Shown: piece by piece, positions 35,728 through 48,217 of the stretch | Numbering within the stretch: the first letter of the stretch is position 1 | Layout: each line of letters begins with the position of its first letter | Assembly: GCF_000213175.1 (NCBI RefSeq) | Contig: NW_009799101.1 | Location: forward strand, 3,609,236-3,673,235 | Origin: Neurospora tetrasperma FGSC 2508 | Taxonomy: Eukaryota; Ascomycota; Sordariomycetes; Sordariales; Sordariaceae | Reading direction: 5' to 3' | DNA: 64,000 nucleotides | Program-made: the position numbers and the translations under genes | Notes under the pieces: generated by a model | Databases searched by the model: none | Seen by the model: only the letters and a program-made list of their open reading frames with translations | What the model was told of the DNA's origin: nothing

Positions 35728-37058
35728 ATGGACTCCCGATCAAGCGATGTGTCGCCAGAGGCGATGCAGGCACGAATTCAACAAGCGCGTCGCGAGGCCG
35801 AGAATCTCAAGGACAGAATCAGGCTGAAGAAGGAAGGGCTCGCCGATACTTCCCGTGAGTCCCCTTGTCGGCAGGTCGCGAACTGCGCCGTTGTCCGCCC
35901 CTGCATGCCGTCGTCAACGGCGGATTGACCGCTGCATAGTGTTGCTGACATGATGTGTAGTCTACGAGGTCGCGCAACAGGCCCATGAGCCACTTCCGAA
36001 GAACAACATGATGAAAACAAAGAAGACGCTGAAGGGCCATCTGGCCAAGATTTATGCGATGCACTGGTCTACCGACCGGAGGCACCTTGTCTCAGCATCT
36101 CAGGACGGCAAGCTCATCATCTGGGACGCTTATACGACCAACAAAGTTCACGCCATTCCCCTACGATCGTCTTGGGTTATGACTTGCGCCTATGCCCCGA
36201 GCGGCAACTTCGTTGCCTGCGGTGGTCTTGACAACATTTGCTCTATTTACAACCTGAACTCGAACCGTGACGGCCCGACTCGTGTCTACCGGGAGCTTTC
36301 AGGCCATGCGGGCTATCTCTCTTGCTGCCGTTTCATCAACGACCGCAGCATCCTCACCTCCTCCGGCGATATGACATGCATGAAGTGGGATATCGAGACA
36401 GGAACAAAGGTTGTTGAGTTCGCCGACCATTTGGGCGACGTCATGAGCATCAGCTTGAACCCCACAAACCAGAATACCTTTGTGTCAGGTGCTTGCGATT
36501 CTTTCGCTAAGCTTTGGGATATCCGCGCCGGCAAGGCCGTACAAACATTCGCTGGCCACGAGTCCGATATCAACGCCATCCAGTTTTTCCCCGATGGCCA
36601 CTCTTTCGTAACGGGTTCCGATGACGCTACTTGCAGACTTTTCGATATCCGCGCAGACAGAGAGTTGAACTGCTATCGCGTGAGTTACCTGTGGATTATC
36701 TTGCTCTCGGTTCTTGATTTTTTTTTTCTCTTGCTGGCTTTGGAGCTAACATTTGGGTAGTCCGAATCTATTCTTTGCGGCATTACCTCTGTCGCGACAT
36801 CAGTCTCTGGACGTTTGCTCTTTGCCGGTTACGATGACTTTGAATGCAAGGTCTGGGATCTTACTCGCGCTGAAAAGGTTGGCTCTCTCGTGGGCCATGA
36901 AAATCGTGTCAGCTGTCTGGGCGTTTCCAACGATGGAATAAGTTTGTGCACAGGCTCTTGGGACTCCTTGGTAAGTATCTACCCGCAACATCAGATCGAT
37001 ATGGTACAGGCCGCAGATTAGACTAACTCCCTCACAGCTCAAGGTTTGGGCATATTAG
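35728..37058 (+). CDS. gnb-1: Heterotrimeric G-protein beta subunit
   Basis: Exons 35728-35854, 35961-36679, 36761-36970 and 37038-37058 give 358 aa; introns are 106, 81 and 67 nt. G-beta pairs with G-gamma at the plasma membrane and, with G-alpha, controls mating, conidiation, cAMP levels and virulence in filamentous fungi. Residues about 10-45 form the coiled-coil helix ([19 protein letters not shown]) that binds G-gamma. Seven WD40 blades follow, beginning [18 protein letters not shown] and with clear GH...WD units ([59 protein letters not shown]). The last blade ends GSWDSLLKVWAY, of which LKVWAY and one Leu come from a 21-nt final exon. Length equals that of known Sordariomycete G-betas. 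The symbol follows the Neurospora name by family identity. Confidence 0.95.
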
Positions 37059-40000
37059 GCGCATGTGCGATACTGATACGACCGGCACCCTCTGGATACC
37101 CGACCACGACGCGTCACTTTGCAAAGCCTATCGAGTGCTTTTTTCTATTTGTTCTATTCAACCTGATAACGCCTCTTGATCCTTGCGATCTGGCGTAGAC
37201 AGGACGAAGTCACGACATATTTTTCGACCCAACAATCTCGGCTCCCCGGGCTTGGACCATCATCAACTGGCCTTGCTCCCCGGTTGGAACCCTTTTTAGC
37301 TTCTATAGCGGTTTTTCCGATACTCCACTCGATTTGCTGCGTCATATTTTCGGCGGGTTCAGTTCGTAAGGAGTGCGGCAGCGATACCCTGACTTTGTTC
37401 AGCTCTCCGTACGCCAACCCGCCTCTCCCCTCCAGAAAACGTCCCCCCGGATAATATGATCCGACACGTTCATCAACTTCGGGTCGCGTAATTCCCCGGG
37501 CATTATTACAGGGACGTCTGTACCAGGTTTTTTGGACCCGGTTTGGCTGGAGCAGAACGTCCAATAATCAAGGTCTGGCTCGACGGGTCGTATCATATCC
37601 CACATGAGTGGTTGCCAGTGTCTCTCACAGGGGTTGTGTCTCAAAGCAGTTTACCGGATACCCTCTCTATACGTATTTATCCACATCTTTGCGCGCATTT
37701 TCTCAGCGTTTGGTCTTTCTCTAGTCTATTACCGGCGGGGTGGGTGGGAAACCGTCAGGGTGTCTATTTTCACATGTGTTGATAAAGTAGGCCGGGAATG
37801 CAAAACGGTCCTTTTGTCTTGTGTTTTTTCGCGAGAAAGAGGAGGGAATCGGCTCACGAGTGGCGACGGTAAACAGCAGTTGCGGTAAAGGCTTTGGGGA
37901 GGTACCATACCCTTTTACTATTTCCCCGATTTTTCATTAGGCAAAGGGTGTATATCGTGGGGATCTTACCTATTCTGTCATCTTATCTTTCTTCATCTGC
38001 CCTCTTGCTCTCTATCTCCTTACCTCGCTCTTCTGATACCTAGTACCCTTATGACGGTTGTTTCTTCCACTGATGGTTAATGGTGGATATGTTATGGCCT
38101 GGATGAGGTGGTAGGAACAGAAGTGGAGGGAAAGAGGGAGGTGTGACTGGCCTTTTAAAATATTTTTTCAAGCCTTACCCCCGAGCCCTGATCTGCCCTG
38201 CCTGTGTACTATAGTTGCACTGAATGCTCAATTCATTCCATAAACCTGTTCTCGCTTGTATGCATCAGGTTTACGTGAAGTTGGTTTCCAAAGCTTGGCC
38301 AATGTGTTTGGTAGTCTAGTTATTCTTCATGTTGGAGGGAGTGTGACTTTCACCGATTTATGATTTTCGGCAGCAAGCCTAAAATAATGGGAAGTTCGTA
38401 TTCATTATGGTAGACAATGCCAAAGACGCGAGACTTGCTTGCGGAGATGTAGCAGGTAACACATGGTAAGTCAAGCCCTGCCTAGTTACAGGTGCCATCA
38501 AAGTTCGGTTCACTGATGTAAGGCGCCTGCCCACCATGTGGTTTCTCGTGTGTTCATTACCATTGAGATTAATGCAGAAGCTATCGAAGTCATCCAAGCT
38601 CGTGCAGACAAGCTGGGTAGTATGCAGAAGAGATGGTCACTCCGATGTTGATGTTCAAACTGGAAGTTTGAGCAGAGGTAAACAAAGATAAAAAAGCCCC
38701 ATCAACATGAAGTCTCATTGATATAGCATTCCATCTTCACAAGGCAAGGAAGTGCCACCGGAGAAAGAGAAAGGGGGGCCTAACTGTGCATTCAATTGTA
38801 GAGGTAGTCACCTCTCGTCACCAAGCTTCCCTTTCCCATCGAAGCCTTTCAGAAAGCTTTCTCCCTTAGAGATGGGCCTTTATCTCTTGCTCCTCAGGAA
38901 GCGATCATGAATAATTAGCTATAAGAGTAGTAACAGTGTGTAGTTAACAACAGCGCAACTACGTCTCTACTGAATGGTCCTCTTAGCTTCCATGTTCCAG
39001 GCACCAGATACGGATACGTTCCAAACACACATTTACGCAACAACGAACGAACGAGGTGTACGTGGTTGACAGGGTCAGACTGAAACGAAGTGAAACATGC
39101 ATGATATGGTAATCTTCTTGTGTAGTAGTTTCGTAGATATGCTAGTCTCCAGTGGGCCAGTGCCCTTAACTATGACGATTTTTTCCTTGCTCAGTATACG
39201 TAACCAAAGTTTGTCTCGAAAAAGGACCTAATTGATACATGGAAAATTAACTGTCATGCGCATTGCTACCGCTATCACTTACTGTCACTTGCTATCACGG
39301 CGGCTAGATTAGATGGCAGGTGTTAATGGAGTTCAGGAAGAGCTCGAAGTCTGTCCAAGATTCAAGTGATCCTATCCATCCAGTTTTGAAATTTGAGATG
39401 AGGGTTACAGGGTCCTGTCTACCTTGGCAGAGTTCGAGTGTGACACGACCAGGTAGTCGTTGTGGTTGAGGGACAGAAAGAGACATTAAAGCATCCCGCG
39501 TCCTGTCAACAAAGTCTAAACATAGTCAAGACCCTGTCGATGACAAAACTTCTTGCGTCATATGCCATTCGTCTTATGAACCTGCAAGGTCTAATGGACC
39601 AAATCCGGGGTCCTTTCTCGGCTGGGGAAAGGGTCAAACCCATTCAGATTTGTAGATGTTCACTTCCCAGGGGGGCTATTTCGCTGCCCTTATGACGTAG
39701 GTTCCCAATCCAGGGCCCGTGAACACCCGCTTTATACTACCTAGTTAGTGTATTTGTTCTCGGGCAGTCATAAACGTTGACAAGGAACTCGAGAAATATC
39801 GTCGTTGTCCCAAGAACCAATTCTGAACCGTGATCAAAGCCAAATTCAGGGAAACCTCGCAACATCCTAAGCAAGATAAAGGCCATTGTGGCCATACAAT
39901 ATCCTTATCCAGAGCTTTGGCGGAGACAAGATCAAACTGGCATTGCAGACTTGAATTTCTCGTAGCCCATCTCGATCGGACATGTTCGTTGGTGCTTGTC

Positions 40001-41760
40001 GATCTTTGATTCCGTGCGCCAGCATCAAGGTCCGAAAGCAGCGCTTACCACAGTGCACAGTAGAACATGTGCAAATGTAGGTCTCGTCCCTCTCTGGGTT
40101 TCTCCCGTCGTTGAATAGTGTGTCAATTATCGCCGTTCTCTGCTCTTTCTGGTTATAAGTTGAACTGAAGTCAGCCATAGATCAGAAATCTCCATCACGG
40201 CAACTAAGGTCGCGGTCGCCGCATTTCTCCACGTCCCGTCTCGTCAAGAAGGGGAAGGCCTGGAAATTCCTCAGAATTCATCAGGCGCAATGAGGCCTCA
40301 AACCTAATACTTCCGGTTGGCCTCTGATGTTGGAACAATTCGTACCCTCACAGATTCCATTTGCCAGGAACCTTTTCCCCTTCTTTTCTTTTCCCTGACA
40401 CCAGAAACGGCGTGCCTAAGTGATCCATCCCTGCACCGTCCTTGCATGAGTAATTGCCGCGGCGTCTTATAATCCCAGTCAACCACGCGACTAGGTCTGG
40501 GCATGCAGCGGGTAGCCAGTGTCAGCCAAAGGCACAGCGGTTGGTGCACTGGCGCCCTTCTAAGCCTCTAATTCGCCAAAAGCAGCCCCTCTTTTAGCTG
40601 GATAAGGGACCACTCCATCCCCATCCATTGTAGCCGATCACACACGAGCGAGGACAGGCACACAACCACCACACCACCTCCTTCAAACCGAAGTCTCCGA
40701 TCTTTCACTTTTGCTGCCTTGCTTCAGCTTTGCCTCTTCCAGCTTTGCGTGGATCTTACAGGTCTTCGAACCCTTGCCTTCCGCTGGGCGAAAAAAAAAA
40801 AAGAATCCCAAAAATAAGGTATGTGAAGAACAACCGGTTTCTTTGGAATCTCCTCAGGGGTAAACTCATCATCAGCCCGTGCGTGCCTCCTGGTTTCCCC
40901 TTAAATCTCCATCCTACTACCCCAAGTTCAGTATCAAGGCATGTCCTATACCTGGATACCTGTTTCAGTCTTTTGCGTGTACTGAACAAGTTCATCTCTT
41001 CTGTTGCCGCGTTTCGGAATCCACATTCAAGGTGTGAAACTTCGTACCTGACACGTTTCCAGGAAAAAGAGAGAACGACGGCATCACCTCCATCCAACTG
41101 GTTTGGCGTCACTGCGTCTGCGTCTCGCCTACCCCAGCCTTGAAGCAGGTCGGAACGTCCGATCGTCACTCCTTTCTAGACGCTAGCTTGGTGTCTCGTT
41201 CTCTTCGCGAATCAAGCTGACTCAGTCGTGGCTTGCGTCTTTCTCCTCTTGTACTTGCTCAAACCAGGGCCGTAGATCGTACCTGATCTGAAAGAGGAAG
41301 AGAGCCAAGGCAGAAGTCACCTCAGACTAGTTGTTTGAAGCGAATCGGTACCTGCCGAGGACAAACACAAGCCCACATTTCCGTGTTTATCGTACCATCA
41401 TCGGCACAAACGCACAGACGCGATAGCAGAGTAGGAGGAACAGCACTTGCTCATCCTCTGTTCTATTTCTGCAAAGTCTACCACCGTACCTGAGGCGGAG
41501 TTACCGTTCTTCCCTTCACACGGGCGCCAAACTGTATACTATTAAGGATTGAGTCCCAGGTACTTGCCCTCGGGAGTCCCTTCATTGTAACCCTACCACG
41601 CGAGTCCGCCCTTCGAGAAGCAGTCGTTGTTGGGCTACCCCGGCCTTTCCAACAAAGATTCCTTCAGCCCCGTGCTGTCTTTGTCCCAAGTTTTCCCCGG
41701 TCCCATTATCATAAAAACCTGTCACCCTTCAAGACGGACGTTCTTCCCCCTTCTTTCACA
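37059..41760. other. 4.7-kb intergenic region between G-beta and the phosducin-like gene
   Basis: Contains the G-beta 3' region and, from about 40600, a pyrimidine-rich leader for the next gene with an A run at 40791-40802. In between (38200-40500) only short ORFs occur; a 103-codon ATG-initiated minus-strand frame at 39867-40178 shows no family I know. No RNA gene seen. Confidence 0.45.
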
Positions 41761-42803
41761 ATGTCAGACCAAACCCCAGCCCAAGAAGAGTTCGCCTCTT
41801 TCCTAGCCAAGAACTCCTCAACCAAGTACAGCTCCCATCCCGAGGATCGAGACGATTACCACGACTCCAAGGCGTTCCACTCAGACGGCCAAGCAGACAG
41901 CGAGGACGAAGACGAAGAAGACCGCTTCCGCAACGCCCAGATCGAAGCAGCCATGCGCATGCCCACCATGGACTCGCGAACCGAGATCCGGCTGCCGCCC
42001 GCCGGATTCGACGCCGGCGCCGCCACAGGCGTCAAGGGCGTGATCGCGGACGCCCGAGCCTACGAGAATGCCAAGCGCAGCGCCAAGTGGAAGAACAGGG
42101 TGCGCAGCGCGCGGAGGAGTGTGTTTGGCGGCGGCGGCGACGCATCTCCAGAACAGCAGAAAAGTGGAAGCAGAAAGTACAGCGATGGTGCGGGAAGCAG
42201 CGGGCTGGACAGCGATTTCGGGAGCGATGCGGGACTGGATAGCATGGACGAGGACGAGAAGGAGTTTTTGGAGAAATGGAGGGAGAGTAGGCGGCGCGAG
42301 CTGGAGAAGAGCAGCATGAACCCGGCTTCGAGACAGAGGAGGACGAGCCCCAGCTCGAGACAGTTTGGCCGGCTGGACAATGTGGATGCGATTGGATACT
42401 TGGATGCTATTGAGAAAGTTGGGCCAGAGACGGCGGTGGTGGTATTTGTTTATGACCATGAGGTTCGTTCCCCTCCCCCTTCACCTTGCCATGAATCTCA
42501 CTGACCACTGTCGCATTTTTTTAGTGCCCTGTCTCAGCAGCAATCGAGATTGCTCTCCGACCCATCGTCCACTCCCATCCTGCCATCCATTTTGTCAAGG
42601 TTCACTACGCCGAGATGGAATTCGACAACGCGGCCGTCCCGTCCATCCTGGCGTACCGCAACCAGGGAGACCTCTTTGCGAATCTCACGGGGCTGATCGA
42701 GATGATTCCGGACGATGAGGATTTCGACAGCGACACACTCAAACGGCTTTTCGAGAGGCACGGCATATTACGGACCCAAAGGGGAGAGCCTGCCGGATGG
42801 TGA
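41761..42803 (+). CDS. Phosducin-like protein (PhLP1/BDM-1 type)
   Basis: Exons 41761-42462 and 42525-42803 give 326 aa; the 62-nt intron has donor GTTCGT and acceptor TTTAG. Phosducin-like proteins work with the CCT chaperonin to fold G-beta and assemble it with G-gamma; in fungi their loss resembles loss of G-beta. The N-terminal half is acidic and disordered with a helix (DSRTEIRLPPAGFDAG, GVKGVIADARAYE). A Ser/Lys-rich linker carries many SDS/SD acidic phosphosite-like repeats. The C-terminal half is a thioredoxin-like domain: DNVDAIGYLDAIEKV, TAVVVFVYDHE, then CPVSAAIEIAL across the splice, HFVKVHYAEMEFDN, VPSILAYRNQGDLFANLTGL. The redox CxxC of true thioredoxins is absent, as usual. It lies about 4.7 kb downstream of, and codirectional with, its presumed client G-beta. 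Confidence 0.9.
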
Positions 42804-45541
42804 TATGCTGCTCCTGGATTTCCCAGTCAGTCAATCAGTCAGCCAATGATGCCCTTCGGACCTTGGTCGGCGCTGTTCTGTTCTGTCTTTTCTTGTTGGG
42901 AGGCGGGAAAGACGCAGTGCTTGCACTGAGCCGTCCGTGTGAGCACTTTCCCCATTCTGTTGTGGAAATTGCGTGCTCCTGTGTCCTCGATGACACCGGC
43001 AGATACGGCAGCTGTCCTGGTTCTTTGTTCTGCCGCGGCATGCATAGTCCAGATTTTAGGGCGTGTTGGCATACCCAGGCAGCTCTATGCATACATCAGG
43101 CTTCGACTACTGAACGGTTTCCCCCAGCTGGACTTCCGGCGCGAGCGATCAGTAGAGATTACATGATCTTGGGTGTTAGTAACACTGCGCTCAGCTCATG
43201 CCCTGGAGGCGTGATTGAAGCAGGCAGATGGACTGGTACGAAGGGTACGAATACATGGTGTTTTCGAATGAGGAAGAACTGAAATGATGGTCATGTCTGG
43301 ACGCTAGAGAAGCCATACTTGGTCTTCTGATGTTTGTTTTAATCGTTGCTGGTTATCAATCTATATACTTAAATTTGCAATCTGCACGTAGATGTTCACA
43401 ATCAAACCTTTGGAGGCTATACCAGTACCAATACGCAAACTGTTTCCTTGCTCTCTGTGTCGGTGAGCATTGTGGTCTTCGAAAGATCGAAACAGGAGAA
43501 CATCATTTTGGAGCATCCGAGTGGCCCAAAGTGAACGCTAAGATGTGTGAAGCGTCCCACTTTGGAGATGCAGATCCCCCGGAACGAACAGGGAGCCTAG
43601 GGGTCTACACTACTATACATATCGATAGTCACTGTATGCGTGAGCTGAAAGAACACTGTACCGCGATGACGAAGGTCCTCGAGAGACATGCGGTTTCGCT
43701 CATACTTCTCGGTAAAACCGGCTCGGTTTTTGAGCCCTGAAGGCATTTTCGTATTCCCTCCAAGCAGTTTGTGCAACTTGATGCTCTCCTGGTTGTGCCT
43801 TCTTCTTGCATAGATCCTTATGAGGATGAAGAACTTCGTTGGGCCACCAAGAATAGGTAAGTACGTGGCACTGTACAGTACACACTGCAGCATTCCAGAT
43901 TGCCAGGGTCCATTAAGTGCTGAGTAGAGGTATCGCACCGACACCCGGGCTGTTCGGAGTGCCCCTCCACCTCTTGATGGCAGGAACCTCCTCAAGACCA
44001 AGCTCCCGGGCGTGCATCGAGAATGTTTGAATGCGCCCTTTTTCATTTCTTTGTCAAGTTGTCCGTTTGGTCGCATATGTACGAACATTGCTTGGGCCCG
44101 GGCGAGGCGAATCCCCTTTCAGACCCCTCACAGTCGTCCAGGGGCCATCTGCCTAAGACCGACCCCACCATTGACGACCAACGGTGAAGACCTTCATTCG
44201 TGACGTTAACACGCCTGGGTGGGAACAAGCTGCTCTTTGTGATAGCTGGAATAACATTCCTTTTCCGTTTTTTTTCCCCCATGGTTAGACGGCGGCTTGA
44301 GGTTAATGGAACCTCGTCGAAGATGTGGTATCTTCCTGCAGAATGTGAGGCAGGCTGGACACCGCAACAGAGCAAAGGGTGACTTCATTGAAGGATGTGG
44401 ACGGCGCAGTGGTCAGTCCGTCGCTGCCCGGACCAGCACCGTTACACTCTAACAGCCCGTTACTGACCGGTTTGGACCAATAGGAATTCGTCAAGTAGAC
44501 GAGGGGGAGCTTCTCAGACCGTATCACACCTCTCCAACCGCACCGCTCTTCTTTCTCCCTTCCACCACACTTCCGCCCAACAGTCTTAGTTTCATATTAC
44601 CTTTGTCTTTGGGCTATATCCCGCAACTTCCCCTCCCCCTCCACGCTTCCTGCTCTCCCGTTTGCAACTCGGCTTTTGCAACTATACAACGAGAAGTGCG
44701 GGTCAAAACCATTCATCGTGCCTCCTCCAGACGTCCAGAAGTGTAGCGATTTGTTCGATTGGTCTTCCTCGACTCTCTCCTGAATCTCTCCCGACAAACC
44801 AGAACAGTGCTTAGATACCTATATACCATTCCCTTCAGTCATTCACCCGGCTCGAGCTGTCGCCGATAAAGTCCGAGGCTGCCAGGTAGAGCTGGGGCTG
44901 GCCATCTGAAACCGTCCCGCCAGCGGAAAGAGGGCAGTTGCTGCTGAGCTCCTTCCCCCACTTTGGCCGTGCAGGCGCCTGCTGGTGTAAGTAGGCAACA
45001 ACCTAACCCAAATCCCATATCTTCCAGGCGGAAGGAGGGGAAGGCAACTTCAACTACTGCATCCTCCATCCTCATCCGCCAAGTACTGTACGACAAGGAA
45101 TTCGGTGTCGGCAGCCCAAGAATTCCAGACCAACGGACACCAGAATTAACCTGGTACTTCTCGTTAGTAATATCTTCACTTTTAGTCGAGTTCGATTTGT
45201 TCAGTTGCTCTGTTCTGGAACTGCGCTCTTGCTATTCAACCAACTGAACTGTTTCCGTCGCTGGATCAGGCTCGCTTTGATCTGACCACCCCCACCCCCC
45301 ATTCCAATCACCGAACCCCTCCTTCCCTTGCTCCTTCCATCTTCCTCCCAACAGCTCGACCAGTCCTTTGATTTCTTCCATACTACCAACGCGACATCTC
45401 AGCTTCCTTCTCGCCTGGACGTTCATACATTTGCAGCCACATCACCAAAGATCACATCCCCCTGGAATTGGTCTCAGTTCATACTGCAATTTCGGGAAGC
45501 AACCGGGTGATGCTGCCTGTTAACTGACCTCCATCCTCGTT
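42804..45541. other. Intergenic region and leader of the 891-aa membrane protein
   Basis: 2.7 kb with no supported gene. A 136-codon ATG-initiated frame (43330-43740) has no recognisable features. From about 44520 to 45541 the DNA is C/T-rich, in keeping with a long leader. Confidence 0.45.
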
Positions 45542-48217
45542 ATGGAATCGCAGGCAGACGATCCTACAAGAACATCAGATACCGAAGTCAACCAGCCGGT
45601 ATCTTCACGCACCATACTGCCTGAAGAAAGGAAGCTCTCGTCCTCCACTCCAGCGTTCCTTTTTCCAAAGCCGCAAGGGAACGACAAGCTGGCAACCTGG
45701 GTGTCCAATAGCTCACCTGATATCCGACAGAATCTCCCCATCATGTCCGACAATGGGGATTTGGCCGATTCGGCTTACGAGATGATTGGCAACCACTCTG
45801 AATTCAGCAGCCAAGACAGTCCCCTGAGTAGTCCTGATGACGCTTTGTCTGAGAGCATCAGCTCTTTGCCTCCACACCCTTCCGACGATGTTCGCAGTTT
45901 AGATGGTTCGGAGGACCGATTCACGACCGAGTCAGATGAAGAACGAGAGGAGGAAGACGAGCCAACGGACACGGACGGTGCCGAGGAATTGAGTTCCTCT
46001 CGTGCTTCCTCCATCAAATACACGGATCAAGCGCTACAGTCTCCATCGACAAGTGTTCCGGCAAACCCCTTGCATTATGGCTCGGTGGCGTCCATTCCAG
46101 ATACGTCAAAGTCTATCGAGTTTCAGGAAGCAGCCAGCGACGCCGTTGACAGTTCACCCGTATTCGTTCGGCATGCGATCAAGGAGTACACGGATGACGA
46201 GGCCAAGGCGCTGAGCAAGTCTCTGGACACTCACGAGCCACCCCGGGCTTTGTCGGTCTCACTGCGCCAGACAATGTCCCAGGCCTGCCTCTCCACCGAG
46301 GAGCCTTTGCGAGTTCTATACACAGGTTCGGCAGCAGCGCAGAGAGATATCTTACTGAAAGTTTCATCCGCTATCTGGGTCTCACCAAAGGACGGCCATA
46401 AAGAGGACGGCCAATTCATGAGGCACCGGGAAGGGGTTTACAACATTGTGCCGATCTCCTCGTTTGGATCTGCTCCAGAACTAGACCTTATGGAAGCTTC
46501 AAGCTACCAAATCAAAGTTGAGCATTGCACCTCAGCTACTGCGACACCACTGAGAAATGGACCCGAACATGGGCCCTCTACGGTTTATTCAATTACCATT
46601 GAGCATGAGCGGACCTACGCTTCTTGCCCCTCGCGCTTCGGCCCAGCCGTCCTTGACCCACAGTGGGATGTCCCTCACCTTGCCATTTTCTACTGCTCAG
46701 AAAACGAGGATGAGGAAGATCAGAAGACCAGAGAGGCCGCGTGGGGATTCACCAAACGTCATGGGATTCCATCCATCTTCATCTCCGAGCATCTACGCAT
46801 CGACAAACAGGCTGTTGCTTACTGGAGCAAGTATCTCGATAAGCATGCGATCCACATCTCCCTCGAGTCCAGCGACCCCACAAAGACGATGGTTCCCCGA
46901 CTACTACCTGTCGATCTGGAATCTTTCGGGAACATCAATGCTTGGCAGATGAACCGTAACATTGCCTATCTGACGGGTCTGTCCGATACGAAAGGGCCCG
47001 GAAAGCAGCACGAGTCAGCTACGAAAGCTACAAAGTGGTGGCAGAGCTTGACGCCCTCGAGAATGTCCCGGGACCAAGTCATCGAGGTAATCGGATGGAA
47101 GAGATGGCTTTTTACCTTATTTCTCCCGCTATTTGGGGCACTTTTGGCCCAGCTCTTCTCGACATACTCGGGACTTCTTCCAGCGCAACACCTTCAGTCA
47201 TCGCGGGCGTCACAAGCTCCGGCGGTCATCGAGACGACTTCGGTACTCCCCTCTACTGTATCTGTTAAGATTACGCATACCTCAACGGCGACAGTCGTGG
47301 TCAATATTACATCCACCAAGACGATCCAGGCCACTCCTTCAACAAAGCCATCAGCTAGTAGCTTGGCCTCTGCCCTATCCTACGCTGGTCTGCTCTTGGA
47401 TCGGCCCTCCAATACCCCGGTTGATTCCCAACCACAGAAAACGGTTTGCTCTGTGCGGGTGAACAGTCCGAATGAACTGCTGGTCGTGATACCCTCCAGC
47501 AGCAAGGCAATGTGGCTGGCAAAAGGCGCAATCGACATCGATGTATATCAGGGGGAGGAGCGACTCAAGACGAAGCTTTCGTCTGTGGATGAAGGTATCT
47601 TGGTCGAATTGCCGGTCAAGCAGGCTCAAGGGCGCTTCAATGTTTCCGTGATCAGCAACCGCAGACCGAAGATGAACGAGACCTTTGAAGTTGACTTTGG
47701 CAAGGATCTCATCATCGAAGCGTTTGAGGCGAGCAGGCTGCTGCTGCAGGACTTTACCAGTGTTCTTTCGGCTGCAAAAAAGGAGGTGATGCACATTGGA
47801 TCGTCTCGGGTTGCCGAAACGCGCAATGCTGCCAAGAACACTTACAAAGAGATGGCTAAGAAGGTCAGGGATACCGTTTCAACAGGAGATATTGCTAGAT
47901 TTTGGAAGAAAATGGATCAGGGAGTTCACCAACTCGAAGTGTCCGTTGTCAAGGCGCAAATCAAGTCCAAGCTAGTATGGCTCAAGTTGCGGGGAACGCG
48001 CGAGGAGTACAACGACTACCTCGCCAATGCAACTCGTTTTCTTCAGGAATTTGAGGCGACACCCCAAGAGAAGAAGGAGGAGTCACACGAAGAAGCCGGA
48101 TCAGATGGACTGTATGGATTTCTGGGAAGACTTCGCGCGGGGCTGAAGGACAAGAAGGATCAGAGCCCCCAAGGACGGAACAAGGGCGCGGACATGCTGT
48201 GGAGGCTTATGGCATGA
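45542..48217 (+). CDS. Uncharacterised single-pass membrane protein, predicted type II
   Basis: One uninterrupted ATG-initiated frame of 891 aa. I do not recognise a named family. Residues 1 to about 240 are acidic and Ser-rich (ESDEEREEEDEPTDTD). Residues about 250-500 look like a folded alpha/beta domain, with EPLRVLYTGSAAAQRDILLK, VPHLAIFYCSENEDEED and HGIPSIFISEHL. One hydrophobic span follows at about 519-541 (WLFTLFLPLFGALLAQLF), preceded by basic GWKRW. After it come a Ser/Thr/Val-rich linker, a beta-rich region and long charged helices. Four N-glycosylation sequons (NIT, NVS, NET, NAT) lie after the span, and the basic side precedes it, so I infer N-terminus in the cytosol and C-terminus in the lumen or outside. 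Two further sequons lie before the span. Confidence 0.8.
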   Translation: MESQADDPTRTSDTEVNQPVSSRTILPEERKLSSSTPAFLFPKPQGNDKLATWVSNSSPDIRQNLPIMSDNGDLADSAYEMIGNHSEFSSQDSPLSSPDDALSESISSLPPHPSDDVRSLDGSEDRFTTESDEEREEEDEPTDTDGAEELSSSRASSIKYTDQALQSPSTSVPANPLHYGSVASIPDTSKSIEFQEAASDAVDSSPVFVRHAIKEYTDDEAKALSKSLDTHEPPRALSVSLRQTMSQACLSTEEPLRVLYTGSAAAQRDILLKVSSAIWVSPKDGHKEDGQFMRHREGVYNIVPISSFGSAPELDLMEASSYQIKVEHCTSATATPLRNGPEHGPSTVYSITIEHERTYASCPSRFGPAVLDPQWDVPHLAIFYCSENEDEEDQKTREAAWGFTKRHGIPSIFISEHLRIDKQAVAYWSKYLDKHAIHISLESSDPTKTMVPRLLPVDLESFGNINAWQMNRNIAYLTGLSDTKGPGKQHESATKATKWWQSLTPSRMSRDQVIEVIGWKRWLFTLFLPLFGALLAQLFSTYSGLLPAQHLQSSRASQAPAVIETTSVLPSTVSVKITHTSTATVVVNITSTKTIQATPSTKPSASSLASALSYAGLLLDRPSNTPVDSQPQKTVCSVRVNSPNELLVVIPSSSKAMWLAKGAIDIDVYQGEERLKTKLSSVDEGILVELPVKQAQGRFNVSVISNRRPKMNETFEVDFGKDLIIEAFEASRLLLQDFTSVLSAAKKEVMHIGSSRVAETRNAAKNTYKEMAKKVRDTVSTGDIARFWKKMDQGVHQLEVSVVKAQIKSKLVWLKLRGTREEYNDYLANATRFLQEFEATPQEKKEESHEEAGSDGLYGFLGRLRAGLKDKKDQSPQGRNKGADMLWRLMA

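Noticed and set aside
39867-40178. 103-codon ATG-initiated minus-strand frame with several Cys
   Set aside because: Could be a small gene, but no family motif, splice partner or leader features support it.
43330-43740. 136-codon ATG-initiated plus-strand frame downstream of the phosducin-like gene
   Set aside because: Composition is not gene-like for this genome and no motif is visible.
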